Assembly (NCBI RefSeq): GCF_022815725.1
Contig: NZ_JALGRF010000002.1
Location: 1,054,001-1,118,000, forward strand
DNA: 64,000 nt
Reading direction: 5' to 3'
Source: Streptomyces sp. APSN-46.1
Lineage (GTDB): Bacteria > Actinomycetota > Actinomycetes > Streptomycetales > Streptomycetaceae
Part shown: piece after piece, positions 1 through 8,858 of the stretch
Layout: each line of letters starts with the position of its first letter
Numbering within the stretch: the stretch's first letter is position 1
Made by a program: the position numbers and the translations under genes
Notes under the pieces: model-generated
The model's database searches: none
Seen by the model: only the letters and a program-made list of their open reading frames with translations
Told to the model about the DNA's origin: nothing

Positions 1-133
1 CGAGGGAACGCTCGTCGGTTCCCCGGCTTGACCGCAAGCCGGATTGGTCCGCACGGGTGGGGTTGGCGGCGTGGCGCGGGCCCCCTGCGGGAGGTGTGAC
101 GGCATGTGGATTTCAGTGGATTCCGGCACCCAG

Positions 134-167
134 TGTGATCAGCTCCATATACCGCCAAATGTGATCA
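134..167. promoter_or_regulatory. Direct repeat upstream of the lpqW-like gene
   Basis: The octamer TGTGATCA occurs twice, at 134-141 and 160-167, 26 bases apart, roughly 50-85 bases before the start of the lipoprotein gene. An AT-richer stretch lies between the copies. The spacing of about two and a half helical turns could suit a regulator site, but no known operator is recognised. Nothing else is seen in 1-216. Confidence 0.3.
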
Positions 168-216
168 AGCTGCCCGAGCCCCCGCTCTTCCACGCCCCGC
201 CCCGGAGGTACCACCC

Positions 217-2541
217 ATGTCCCAGAGAAGGCGCAGGTCCTTGGCGCTCCTGACCTCGGGAGTCCTCGCACTGCCGCTGCTCGCGGGCTGCGGCGCGGGT
301 GCCGAGGAAGGCGGCCCCGTCGCCGCCGGACAGGACATCGCGGTCACCTCCCGCGAGCAGATCGCCGACGGCGGGGTGCTGCGCTGGGCCGTGGACACCC
401 TGCCCGACACCCTGAACACCTTCCAGGCCGACGCGGACGCCACCACCACCCGGATCGCCGGGGCCGTGCTGCCGCAGCTGTTCGTCCTGGACGCCAAGGG
501 GCAGCCGGCGGCCAATCCGGACTACCTGGAAAAGGCCGAGATCGTCGCCCGGGAGCCCAAGCAGGTCGTCCTGTACAAGCTGCACCAGCAGGCGGTGTGG
601 AGCGACGGCCGCGAGATCGGCGCCGCCGACTTCGTGGCGCAGTGGCGGGCCCTGAACGGCAAGGACTCGGCGTACTGGACGGCCCGCAACGCCGGGTACG
701 ACCGGATCGAGAAGATCGAGCGGGGCAAGAACGACCTGGAGGTCAAGGTCACCTTCGCCAAGCCGTACACCGACTGGCGCTCACTGTTCTCCCCGCTCTA
801 CCCGAAGCAGGTCACCGGCACCCCGGACGCCTTCAACGAGGGAGCCCGCGGCGCCCTCAAGGTCACCGCCGGACCCTTCAACCTCGGGGCGATCGACAAG
901 AAGACCGGCACCGTCGCCCTGACCCGCAACGCGCGCTGGTGGGGCCGGCCGGCCAAGCTGGACACCCTGGTGCTGACGGCGGTGCCCCGGGCCGAGCGCC
1001 CGGCCGCGCTGGCCGCCGGCAAGCTCGACCTGGCGGAGATCGACCGCTCGGGCGCCGACCGGATCGCCCTGGCCCACCGGGACGCGGAGCGCGAGAAGGC
1101 GGCGAAGAACGCGCAGGGCGCACCGGACGGAACGGGCGCGCAGGGGGCCGCCGGGGACCCGGTCCACGGCCCCGGCACCTCGGTGACGGCCGCGCAGGCC
1201 ACGATGTCGTGGGCGATCGCGCACGGCGCGGACGAGGACAAGGCCAGGGCGGAGCAGGCGAGCCGCGCACGGAACGCCGCGGCCGCCGAGCGCTACGCCG
1301 AGGAACAGAAGGCCCTGCGCACCTTCACGATCCGCAAGTCCCTGGAGCCCGCCTACACCCAGCTCGCCATGAACGGCGCCTCCGGCCCGCTGGCCGACGA
1401 GCGGGTCCGGCGCGCAGTGGCCCGGGCCCTGGACCGCCAGGCCCTGGCGGAGCTCGTACTGAAGCCCCTGGGCCTGCCGGCGAAGCCGGTCGGCAGCCAC
1501 CTGGCGCTGGCCGGGCAGCGGGCGTACGCCGACAACAGCGACGCTCTTGGCGGCCAGGACATGCAGGCGGCCCAGGCGCTGCTCGCGGACGCGGGCTGGC
1601 GCCGGGGCGGCAAGATCAACGAGCCGTCGGGCGCCAAGGCCGGCCCCGAGGGGAGCGCGGCGGACGACGGCAAGGAGGACGGCAAGGACGACGCGAAGAC
1701 CACATCGGGGCCGGGTACCGGCGACGACGGCCTCTACATCGTGGGCGAGGAAGACGGCCGCAACGGAGACGGCCGCCCCGCGGACAGGCTCCTGCCGTTC
1801 GCGGCCCAGCAGGAGGCCGCGCTGCTGGCTCAGGCCGGCGTGGCGCGGGCCGCCGCCGACGCCGCCGCGGGGGACGACGGTAAGGGGGCCCCGGCCCGCG
1901 ACGGCGTCGCGGCCGATCCCGCGAAGCCCTCCGCGCCCCCGGCCAAGCAGGCCGCCCGTACCTCCGGAACCGTGCTGGCCAAGGACGGCAAGCCGCTGAC
2001 CCTGCGGTTCGTCCTCCCGTCGGGCCCCGGCTCGGAGTCCCTGCGCACGGTCGGCGAGCGGATCTCCCGGATGCTCCAGAAGATCGGCGTCCAGACGGAG
2101 CTGACCAAGGTGGCCGACGACAGCTTCTTCAAGGACCACGTCGCCTCGGGCCAGTACGACCTGGCCCTCTACTCCTGGCCCGCGACCGCCTACCCGGCCA
2201 CCGACGCCCGGCCCATCTTCGCCAAGCCGGAGCCGGCCGCCGACGGCTCGCTCCTCGTCGAACAGAACTACACCCGGGTCGGCACCGACCACATCGACCA
2301 GCTCTTCGACCAGGCGCTCGGCGAGCTCGACGAGGGGGCCTCGCGCGAGCTGATGCGCAAGGCGGACGCCCGGATCTGGGCCGCCGCCGGCTCCGTCCCG
2401 CTCTACCAGCGCCCCGAGCTGGTGGCGACCAAGCCGAGCCTGGTGAACGCGGGCGCCTTCGGCCTCGGCGCCCCCCGCTTCCAGGACATCGGCTGGAAGA
2501 AGCCGGCGGCCGCCCAGGGCAAGAACGAGAAGAAGAACTGA
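217..2541 (+). CDS. LpqW-like ABC-type substrate-binding lipoprotein
   Basis: This 774-residue protein has a lipoprotein signal peptide: a basic start, a hydrophobic stretch and the lipobox LLAGC with Cys25 as the likely lipidated residue. The rest is an extracellular solute-binding domain of the peptide/nickel family (SBP_bac_5). It is interrupted by two charged, Gly/Ala/Asp-rich low-complexity insertions at about residues 285-370 and 470-590, which make it longer than most family members. A GGAGG site at 204-208 sets the ATG. No permease or ATPase genes adjoin it. Instead it sits beside typA, the arrangement of lpqW (Rv1166) and typA (Rv1165) in Mycobacterium, where LpqW affects envelope mannolipid synthesis rather than import. 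The assignment rests on family and context. The role in this organism is unknown. Confidence 0.8.
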   Translation: MSQRRRRSLALLTSGVLALPLLAGCGAGAEEGGPVAAGQDIAVTSREQIADGGVLRWAVDTLPDTLNTFQADADATTTRIAGAVLPQLFVLDAKGQPAANPDYLEKAEIVAREPKQVVLYKLHQQAVWSDGREIGAADFVAQWRALNGKDSAYWTARNAGYDRIEKIERGKNDLEVKVTFAKPYTDWRSLFSPLYPKQVTGTPDAFNEGARGALKVTAGPFNLGAIDKKTGTVALTRNARWWGRPAKLDTLVLTAVPRAERPAALAAGKLDLAEIDRSGADRIALAHRDAEREKAAKNAQGAPDGTGAQGAAGDPVHGPGTSVTAAQATMSWAIAHGADEDKARAEQASRARNAAAAERYAEEQKALRTFTIRKSLEPAYTQLAMNGASGPLADERVRRAVARALDRQALAELVLKPLGLPAKPVGSHLALAGQRAYADNSDALGGQDMQAAQALLADAGWRRGGKINEPSGAKAGPEGSAADDGKEDGKDDAKTTSGPGTGDDGLYIVGEEDGRNGDGRPADRLLPFAAQQEAALLAQAGVARAAADAAAGDDGKGAPARDGVAADPAKPSAPPAKQAARTSGTVLAKDGKPLTLRFVLPSGPGSESLRTVGERISRMLQKIGVQTELTKVADDSFFKDHVASGQYDLALYSWPATAYPATDARPIFAKPEPAADGSLLVEQNYTRVGTDHIDQLFDQALGELDEGASRELMRKADARIWAAAGSVPLYQRPELVATKPSLVNAGAFGLGAPRFQDIGWKKPAAAQGKNEKKN

Positions 2542-2613
2542 AGAAGAAGTGGTGACAAAGAGGTGCCAGTCACCTTGATCCACCGGCACCAAGCTCAGAT
2601 GTGACTCAAGTCG

Positions 2614-2642
2614 CTTGCCCGCCGGACACCCCGGCGGGCAAG
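2614..2642 (+). terminator. Hairpin terminator after the lpqW-like gene
   Basis: A perfect 12-bp inverted repeat (arms 2614-2625 and 2631-2642) with a 5-base loop lies 73 bases after the stop codon. There is no T run, as is usual for Streptomyces. Confidence 0.6.
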
Positions 2643-2884
2643 GTCGTGTCACACCCCTTGACCCGCCCGTTGACCCGCGTGAATTCCCGCACCACCACCG
2701 CCCGGGACCCCCCACCCCGCACCCGGGCTTCCTCAGTCGTCCGGCCTCTTGACAGACCCCCCGGCGAGCGGTTCCCGCCATTCGACGTACCATGGGGTAA
2801 GGCCGTGGCAGGTTTTCCGCCCGGTCGAGGCGCGCGTGCCGGACCGTACGCGACGCCATCCACGATCCCGGGAGAAGCGCCGAA
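2643..2884. other. Leader region of typA
   Basis: The gap from 2542 to 2884 holds no gene. After the hairpin it carries several TTGAC motifs, including a consensus-like -35 TTGACA at 2749-2754. No well-spaced -10 hexamer is visible, so a promoter is likely here but cannot be placed. Confidence 0.35.
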
Positions 2885-4789
2885 GTGCCCACGCGCCACG
2901 ACATCCGTAACGTCGCCATCGTCGCCCACGTCGACCATGGCAAGACGACCATCGTCGACGCCATGCTCAAGCAGGCCGGTGCCTTCGCCGCCCACCAGCA
3001 CCTCGACGACCGCATGATGGACTCGAACGACCTGGAGCGTGAGAAGGGCATCACGATCCTCGCCAAGAACACGGCGGTGAAGTATCACCCCAAGGACGGC
3101 GGGGCCCCGATCACGATCAACATCATCGACACCCCCGGCCACGCCGACTTCGGTGGTGAGGTCGAGCGCGGTCTGTCGATGGTGGACGCCGTCGTTCTGC
3201 TGGTGGACGCCTCCGAGGGTCCGCTGCCCCAGACCCGCTTCGTCCTGCGCAAGGCTCTGCAGGCGAAGATGCCGGTCATCCTCTGCATCAACAAGACCGA
3301 CCGTCCGGACTCCCGGATCGACGAGGTCGTCAACGAGACGTACGACCTCTTCCTCGACCTGGACGCGGACGAGGACCAGATCGAGTTCCCGATCGTCTAC
3401 GCCTGCGGCCGTGACGGCGTCGCGTCGCTGACCAAGCCCGAGGACGGCACCGTCCCCGCGGACAGCGACAGCCTGGAGCCGTTCTTCTCCACCATCCTGG
3501 AGCACGTCCCCGCCCCGGTGTACGACGAGGCGGCGCCCCTCCAGGCGCACGTCACCAACCTGGACGCCGACAACTTCCTCGGCCGCATCGCGCTGGTTCG
3601 CGTCGAGCAGGGCGAGCTGCGCAAGGGCCAGACGGTCGCGTGGATCAAGCGTGACGGCTCCATCTCCAACGTCCGCATCACCGAGCTGATGATGACCGAG
3701 GCGCTCACCCGCAAGCCGGCCGAGGTGGCGGGCCCGGGTGACATCTGCGCGGTCGCCGGTTTCCCCGAGATCATGATCGGCGAGACCCTGGCCGACCCGG
3801 AGAACCCGATCGCCCTGCCGCTGATCTCGGTGGACGAGCCGGCGATCTCCATGACCATCGGTACGAACACCTCCCCGATGGTCGGCCGCGGCGGCAGCGG
3901 CAAGGGCGCGGACGCCAAGTCCGCGGTCAAGGACCGCAAGGTCACCGCCCGCCAGGTCAAGGACCGTCTGGACCGCGAGCTGGTCGGTAACGTCTCGCTC
4001 CGTGTCCTCGACACCGAGCGTCCCGACGCCTGGGAGGTCCAGGGCCGCGGTGAGCTCGCGCTCGCCATCCTGGTCGAGCAGATGCGCCGCGAGGGCTTCG
4101 AGCTGACCATCGGCAAGCCGCAGGTGGTCACGCAGGAGATCGACGGCAAGGTGCACGAGCCGGTCGAGCGCATGACCGTCGACGTCCCCGAGGAGCACAT
4201 GGGCGCGGTCACGCAGCTCATGGGCATCCGCAAGGGCCGCATGGACAACATGTCGAACCACGGCTCCGGCTGGGTCCGCATGGAGTTCGTCGTCCCGTCG
4301 CGCGGCCTCATCGGCTTCCGTACGGAGTTCCTGACGAACACCCGCGGTACCGGTATCGCCCACTCCATCCACGAGGGCCACGAGCCGTGGTTCGGCCCGC
4401 TGGTCACCCGCAACAACGGTTCGCTGGTCGCGGACCGCGCGGGTTCGGTCACGCCGTTCGCGATGATCAACCTCCAGGAGCGCGGCGTCCTGTTCACCGA
4501 CCCCGGCACCGAGGTGTACGAGGGCATGATCGTCGGCGAGAACTCGCGCTCCGACGACATGGACGTGAACATCACCAAGGAGAAGAAGCTCACCAACATG
4601 CGTGCGGCTTCCGCGGACAACACGGAGAACGTGATTCCGCCGCGCAAGCTCTCCCTGGAGCAGTCCCTGGAGTTCTGCCGCGACGACGAGTGCGTCGAGG
4701 TGACCCCGGAGGCCGTCCGCATCCGCAAGGTCGTCCTGGACCAGAAGGAGCGCTCGCGCACCGCGTCGCGCGCCAAGTCCGGCAAGTAG
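2885..4789 (+). CDS. typA: Translational GTPase TypA/BipA
   Basis: A 634-residue ribosome-associated GTPase of the EF-G/LepA superfamily that influences ribosome assembly and stress adaptation. The N-terminal G domain has the P-loop AHVDHGKT at about residues 14-21, the switch region EREKGITI, DTPGH and NKTD. The beta-barrel, EF-G-like and TypA-specific C-terminal domains follow, and the length is normal for the family. The GTG start is preceded by GGGAGAAG at 2870-2877. It lies next to the lpqW-like gene as in Mycobacterium, is probably transcribed alone, and is followed by a strong hairpin. Confidence 0.97.
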   Translation: MPTRHDIRNVAIVAHVDHGKTTIVDAMLKQAGAFAAHQHLDDRMMDSNDLEREKGITILAKNTAVKYHPKDGGAPITINIIDTPGHADFGGEVERGLSMVDAVVLLVDASEGPLPQTRFVLRKALQAKMPVILCINKTDRPDSRIDEVVNETYDLFLDLDADEDQIEFPIVYACGRDGVASLTKPEDGTVPADSDSLEPFFSTILEHVPAPVYDEAAPLQAHVTNLDADNFLGRIALVRVEQGELRKGQTVAWIKRDGSISNVRITELMMTEALTRKPAEVAGPGDICAVAGFPEIMIGETLADPENPIALPLISVDEPAISMTIGTNTSPMVGRGGSGKGADAKSAVKDRKVTARQVKDRLDRELVGNVSLRVLDTERPDAWEVQGRGELALAILVEQMRREGFELTIGKPQVVTQEIDGKVHEPVERMTVDVPEEHMGAVTQLMGIRKGRMDNMSNHGSGWVRMEFVVPSRGLIGFRTEFLTNTRGTGIAHSIHEGHEPWFGPLVTRNNGSLVADRAGSVTPFAMINLQERGVLFTDPGTEVYEGMIVGENSRSDDMDVNITKEKKLTNMRAASADNTENVIPPRKLSLEQSLEFCRDDECVEVTPEAVRIRKVVLDQKERSRTASRAKSGK

Positions 4790-4841
4790 TAGCCGGGTTC
4801 ATCCAGCGCAGTCTGGAAAGTGCCTGACCCCGTACGACCGA

Positions 4842-4890
4842 ACAGCCCCTCCAGCCACGGACTTTGTGGCTAGAGGGGCTGTTCGCTTTT
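4842..4890 (+). terminator. Rho-independent terminator of typA
   Basis: A 17-bp stem (4842-4858 with 4866-4882) has a single mismatch and a 7-base loop. It is followed by TCGCTTTT, an unusually good U tract for this genome. Confidence 0.85.
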
Positions 4891-5226
4891 GTCAACCGGA
4901 TTATTGCGTTCAGGTGTCCGCATACCGACCACGAATCTCCGGAAGGTGGTCCAACCGTCCGTTTCGCACGTGTCTGTCTCCTATCCGTTTGTCCGGATTT
5001 CGGGTTTTCGCCATGCGGTGATGTTGTGAAAACGAGACCACTTAAGTGTGGTTTACGGCCTGGGTGTCCCTGAGGATGACTCCATTAGCTCGGGTCAATG
5101 GGTCACGCGCTGTGGGGAGCGCCGACTCACGAGCACACACGATGGGACCGGATTTCGCTGTCAGGGGTGTCAGCGGGAGCCGGGTCCTTCACGTATCGAC
5201 AGTGACTCCTGAGGAGGCAAAAACCC
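4891..5226. other. Intergenic leader of the first peptide-transport operon
   Basis: This gene-free stretch is less GC-rich than its surroundings. It contains the perfect palindrome CACTTAAGTG at about 5038-5047, which could be an operator, and ends in the ribosome site GAGGAGG at 5211-5217. No promoter hexamers can be assigned with confidence. Confidence 0.4.
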
Positions 5227-6852
5227 ATGCGCGGAGCAACGAGCGCCAAGTGGGTCGTAGGTGCCGTCATCGTGGCGATGGCCGCCACGGCTTGCAGCAC
5301 CAGCAAGGACTCTGACTCTGCCGCCAAGGGCGGCGGCAACATCACCGTGGAGCTCGGCGAGCCGCAGCACCGGCTGATAGGTCAGGACACCGCCGAGTCC
5401 GAAGGCGCCGAGGTCCTCAACGCGCTCTTCGTCGGCCTGGTCGACTACGACTCCAAGACCAACGAGCCGAAGCTCGCGGCCGCGGAGTCGATCGAGACCA
5501 CGGACTCGAAGACGTGGACGATCAAGGTCAAGGACGGCTACACCTTCCACAACGGCGAGAAGGTCGACGCCCAGTCGTTCGTCCGCGCCTGGAACTGGGG
5601 CGCCAACCAGGACAACGCCGCTGAGGGCCTGCCCTTCTTCGACAAGATCGAGGGCTCCGAGGAGCTGGCGCCGGGCAAGGACAAGAAGCCCACCGTCACC
5701 GAGCTCAAGGGCCTCAAGGTCGTTGACGAGAAGACCTTCACCGTCACGCTGAAGGCTCCGTTCTCCCAGTTCAAGAGCATGCTGGGCTACAACGCCTTCT
5801 ACCCGCTGCCCAAGGCGTTCGAGGCCGACCCGAAGAAGTTCGGCGAGGAGCCGATCGGCAACGGCCCGTTCCAGATGGACGGCGCCTGGGAGCACAACAA
5901 GCAGATCAAGGTCAAGCGCTACGACAACTTCCCGGCCGAGGGCCGCGCGAAGCTCCAGGGCGTCACCTTCAAGATCTACGAAAGCCTGGACACGGCGTAC
6001 AACGACCTGCGCGCCGACAATATCCAGATCACCGACAAGCTCCCGATCTCGGCGATGGCCACCGTCTCCCAGGAGTTCGGCGACCGCTACCTCTACAAGC
6101 CCGAGTCGGGCGTCGGCTACATCGGTCTGCCGCTGGCGTCCAACCCGGAGGCGTTCGGCAAGGTCGAGATCCGCAAGGCGATCTCGATGGCCATCGACCG
6201 GGACGCCATCACGAAGACCATCTTCAACGGCACCCGCAAGCCGGCGGACGACTTCATCAGCCCGATCATCCCGGGCTACCGCAAGGGCGCGCTGGGCGAG
6301 GTCGGCACCTACAACCCGACCAAGGCCAAGGAGCTGTGGACCGCGGCCGGCGGTGTTCCGGGCAACAAGATCGAGCTCGGCTACAACGGCGACGGTGGCC
6401 ACAAGGAGTGGATCGAGGCCGTCGCCAACCAGCTGAAGGCGAACCTCGGCGTCGACGTCACGACCAAGCCGTTCGCCAAGTTCGGCGACATGCTGGACGA
6501 CCTCCAGGCCAAGAAGTACAAGGGCGGCTTCCGCATGGCGTGGTCCATGGACTACCCGGCGGCGGAGAACTACCTGCGTCCGATCTTCTCGAAGGTCGCG
6601 ATCGAAACCGGCTCCAACTACGGCGGCTACGTCAACGAGGAGTTCGAGACGGTGATGGCGGAGGCCGACAAGGCCACCGACCCGGCCGAGGGCCTGAAGC
6701 TGTACCAGAAGGCCGATGACATCATCATCAAGGACCTTCCGTACATCCCGGTCTACACCTACATGTCCTCCTCGGCCTACACCAAGTCCGTGAAGAACGT
6801 CGAGGTCGACGCCCAGGGCCGCATGGACCTGGCCAAGGTCGAGCGCAACTAA
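5227..6852 (+). CDS. Peptide ABC transporter substrate-binding lipoprotein
   Basis: A 541-residue extracytoplasmic oligopeptide/dipeptide-binding protein. The signal peptide ends in ATAC with Cys23 as the lipidation site, and an SBP_bac_5 domain fills the rest. Family features include the WTIKVKDGYTFHNG strand, the NGPF segment and the basic/aromatic EHNK-QIKVKRYDNF region. It starts at the ATG 9 bases after GAGGAGG. It is the first gene of a complete binding-protein/permease/permease/ATPase/ATPase operon. A long perfect hairpin separates it from the permease genes and probably lets the binding protein be made in excess. Paralogous to the protein at 12260. The substrate is unknown. Confidence 0.93.
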   Translation: MRGATSAKWVVGAVIVAMAATACSTSKDSDSAAKGGGNITVELGEPQHRLIGQDTAESEGAEVLNALFVGLVDYDSKTNEPKLAAAESIETTDSKTWTIKVKDGYTFHNGEKVDAQSFVRAWNWGANQDNAAEGLPFFDKIEGSEELAPGKDKKPTVTELKGLKVVDEKTFTVTLKAPFSQFKSMLGYNAFYPLPKAFEADPKKFGEEPIGNGPFQMDGAWEHNKQIKVKRYDNFPAEGRAKLQGVTFKIYESLDTAYNDLRADNIQITDKLPISAMATVSQEFGDRYLYKPESGVGYIGLPLASNPEAFGKVEIRKAISMAIDRDAITKTIFNGTRKPADDFISPIIPGYRKGALGEVGTYNPTKAKELWTAAGGVPGNKIELGYNGDGGHKEWIEAVANQLKANLGVDVTTKPFAKFGDMLDDLQAKKYKGGFRMAWSMDYPAAENYLRPIFSKVAIETGSNYGGYVNEEFETVMAEADKATDPAEGLKLYQKADDIIIKDLPYIPVYTYMSSSAYTKSVKNVEVDAQGRMDLAKVERN

Positions 6853-6878
6853 CACCCCTCGTCACCAAGGGGACTCTG

Positions 6879-6918
6879 GGGGCGGGCAGTCGGAATCAGG
6901 TTTCCGACTGCCCGCCCC
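6879..6918 (+). promoter_or_regulatory. Intra-operon hairpin between binding protein and permease genes
   Basis: A perfect 17-bp inverted repeat (6879-6895 with 6902-6918) and a 6-base loop lie between the binding-protein stop and the ribosome site of the first permease. There is no U tract. This suggests partial termination or protection of the upstream mRNA from 3' exonucleases, as is common in binding-protein operons. Confidence 0.7.
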
Positions 6919-6945
6919 ATCCCCTGTTCTTCTGTTGGAGGTCTG

Positions 6946-7893
6946 ATGGGCCGCTACCTCATCCGCCGACTCATACAGGCGATCCCTGTGCTGCTCGGTG
7001 CCACTTTCCTGATCTACGCGTTGACCTTCTGGATGCCCGGTGCTGACCCGATTCAGCTCCTCGCCGGCGAGAAGAAGGCCGACCCCCTCGTCGCCGCCAT
7101 GCTGCGCGAGAAGTACCACCTGGACGACCCGTTCTTCGTGCAGTACTGGAACTACATCAGCGGTGTGTTCCAGGGCGACCTCGGTGAGACCCTCACCGGG
7201 CGCAAGGTCCTCGACCTGATCTCCGAGGCGTTCCCGTACACGGTGAACCTCGCGATCTTCGCCTTCGTCATCGAGGCCATCGTCGGCGTCGGGGCCGGCA
7301 TCATGGCCGCCCTGCGCCGCGGGAAGTTCCTGGACCAGCTGGTCCTGATCTCCACCCTGATGGTCATCTCCATCCCCGTCTTCGTCACCGGCTTCGTTCT
7401 TCAGCTCACCCTCGGCGTGCAGCTCAAGAACAACTGGGGCATCGAGATCTTCTCCGTCTCGTTCAACGAGAACGACGGACTGCGCGGCTACCTCCTCCCG
7501 GCGTTCGTCCTCGCCTCCGTCTCGCTGGCGTACGTGGCCCGACTGACCCGTACCAGCCTGATGGAGACGATGCGCGCCGACTACGTGCGCACTGCCACCG
7601 CCAAGGGCCTGCCTCGCCGTCGTGTCGTGCTCAACCACGCGCTGCGCAACGCGCTGATCCCGATCGTCACCTTCCTCGGTGCCGACCTCGGTGGGCTCAT
7701 GGGCGGCGCCATCATCACCGAGCGCATCTTCAACATCCACGGTATCGGCGGTCTGCTCGCCCAGTCCGTGTACCTCAAGCAGGGCGCCGTCGTGGTGGGT
7801 GGTGTGACCCTCCTGGTCCTCATCTACCTCGTCGCCAACCTGATCGTGGACCTGCTCTACGCCGTGCTCGACCCGAGGATCCGCTATGCGTAA
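6946..7893 (+). CDS. Peptide ABC transporter permease, DppB type
   Basis: A 315-residue membrane permease of the DppB/OppB family. It opens with the typical MGRYLIRRLIQAIPVLLGAT segment and has about six membrane spans. A BPD_transp_1 domain carries the cytoplasmic coupling (EAA) loop at about residues 211-235 (DYVRTATAKGLPRR), which contacts the ATPase subunits. GGAGG at 6937-6941 supports the ATG. Its end overlaps the next gene, implying coupled translation of the two permeases. Confidence 0.94.
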   Translation: MGRYLIRRLIQAIPVLLGATFLIYALTFWMPGADPIQLLAGEKKADPLVAAMLREKYHLDDPFFVQYWNYISGVFQGDLGETLTGRKVLDLISEAFPYTVNLAIFAFVIEAIVGVGAGIMAALRRGKFLDQLVLISTLMVISIPVFVTGFVLQLTLGVQLKNNWGIEIFSVSFNENDGLRGYLLPAFVLASVSLAYVARLTRTSLMETMRADYVRTATAKGLPRRRVVLNHALRNALIPIVTFLGADLGGLMGGAIITERIFNIHGIGGLLAQSVYLKQGAVVVGGVTLLVLIYLVANLIVDLLYAVLDPRIRYA

Positions 7894-8845
7894 CACGACT
7901 ACGGTGGAGGACTCGATGACCGACACCCAGACCGTCGGAGCCCCCTCCACCGGCTCTCGGGCGGACAAGGGCAAGGCGAAGAAGAAGAAGGACCGCGAGG
8001 CCAGCCTCTGGTCCGACGCGATCGACGACCTGCGCCGCAACCCGATCTTCATCATCGGTGCCGCACTCGTGGTGTTCCTGCTGGTCGTCGCAGCCGTGCC
8101 GCAGCTGTTCACCTCCGGCAGCCCCTTCGACGCGGGCACCTGCAAACTTGAGGACTCCCTCCGCAAGCCGAACTCCGAGCACTGGTTCGGGTTCGACGTC
8201 CAGGGCTGCGACGTCTACACGCGCACCGTGTGGGCCGCGCGCAACTCCGTGATCGTCGGCACCTTGACGACTTTCCTGGTGATGACCGTCGGCGGCCTCC
8301 TCGGCCTGATCGCCGGCTGGACCGGCGGCGTCGTCGACAGCGTCCTGTCCCGCTTCACCGAGATCTTCTTCGCGATCCCGCTGATCCTCGGCGGCATGCT
8401 GATCATGTCCACTCTGCCGGGCAACGCGTGGACCGTCTCGCTGGTGCTCGCCATCCTCGCCTGGCCGCAGATCTTCCGGATCATGCGCTCGTCGGTGCTG
8501 CAGAACAAGAACAACGACTACGTGGTCGCCGCCCGCGCCCTCGGCGCCGGCACCATGCGCATCACGCTGCGGCACATCCTGCCGAACGCCGTCGCCCCGG
8601 TCATCGTGGTCAGCGCGATCAGCCTGGGTGGGTTCATCTCTGCCGAGGCGGCCCTGTCCTACCTGGGCATCGGCGTCCAGCCCCCGCAGATCTCCTGGGG
8701 CCTGATGGTCAGTGACGCGTCCGTCCGCTGGCTCCAGGCACCGCACGTGCTGCTGTTCCCGTCGGCCGCGCTGAGCATCACCGTGCTCGCGTTCATCATG
8801 GTCGGCGACGCGGTGCGCGACGCCCTCGACCCGAAGCTGCGCTGA
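7886..8845 (+). CDS. Peptide ABC transporter permease, DppC type
   Basis: A 319-residue second permease of the DppC/OppC family. It has a charged cytoplasmic N-terminal region (KGKAKKKKDREAS), a first membrane span near residues 52-72, and a BPD_transp_1 domain with the coupling motif DYVVAARALGAG at about 210-221. The ATG overlaps the previous stop by 8 bases, exactly as in the second operon, which favours this start. An in-frame ATG at 7916 has a better ribosome site (GGTGGAGG at 7903-7910) and would give 309 residues. The usual OppC_N and transporter domains are complete with either start. Confidence 0.92.
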   Translation: MRNTTTVEDSMTDTQTVGAPSTGSRADKGKAKKKKDREASLWSDAIDDLRRNPIFIIGAALVVFLLVVAAVPQLFTSGSPFDAGTCKLEDSLRKPNSEHWFGFDVQGCDVYTRTVWAARNSVIVGTLTTFLVMTVGGLLGLIAGWTGGVVDSVLSRFTEIFFAIPLILGGMLIMSTLPGNAWTVSLVLAILAWPQIFRIMRSSVLQNKNNDYVVAARALGAGTMRITLRHILPNAVAPVIVVSAISLGGFISAEAALSYLGIGVQPPQISWGLMVSDASVRWLQAPHVLLFPSAALSITVLAFIMVGDAVRDALDPKLR

Positions 8846-8858
8846 GGAAGGGCGTACG

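Noticed and set aside
781..3072. Long open frame on the minus strand over the lpqW-like and typA genes
   Set aside because: It is the antisense shadow of strongly biased GC-rich genes on the plus strand; it has no family similarity and lacks a ribosome site. The same applies to the long minus-strand frames at 2606-4381, 5170-6855, 12176-13927 and 14773-16863.
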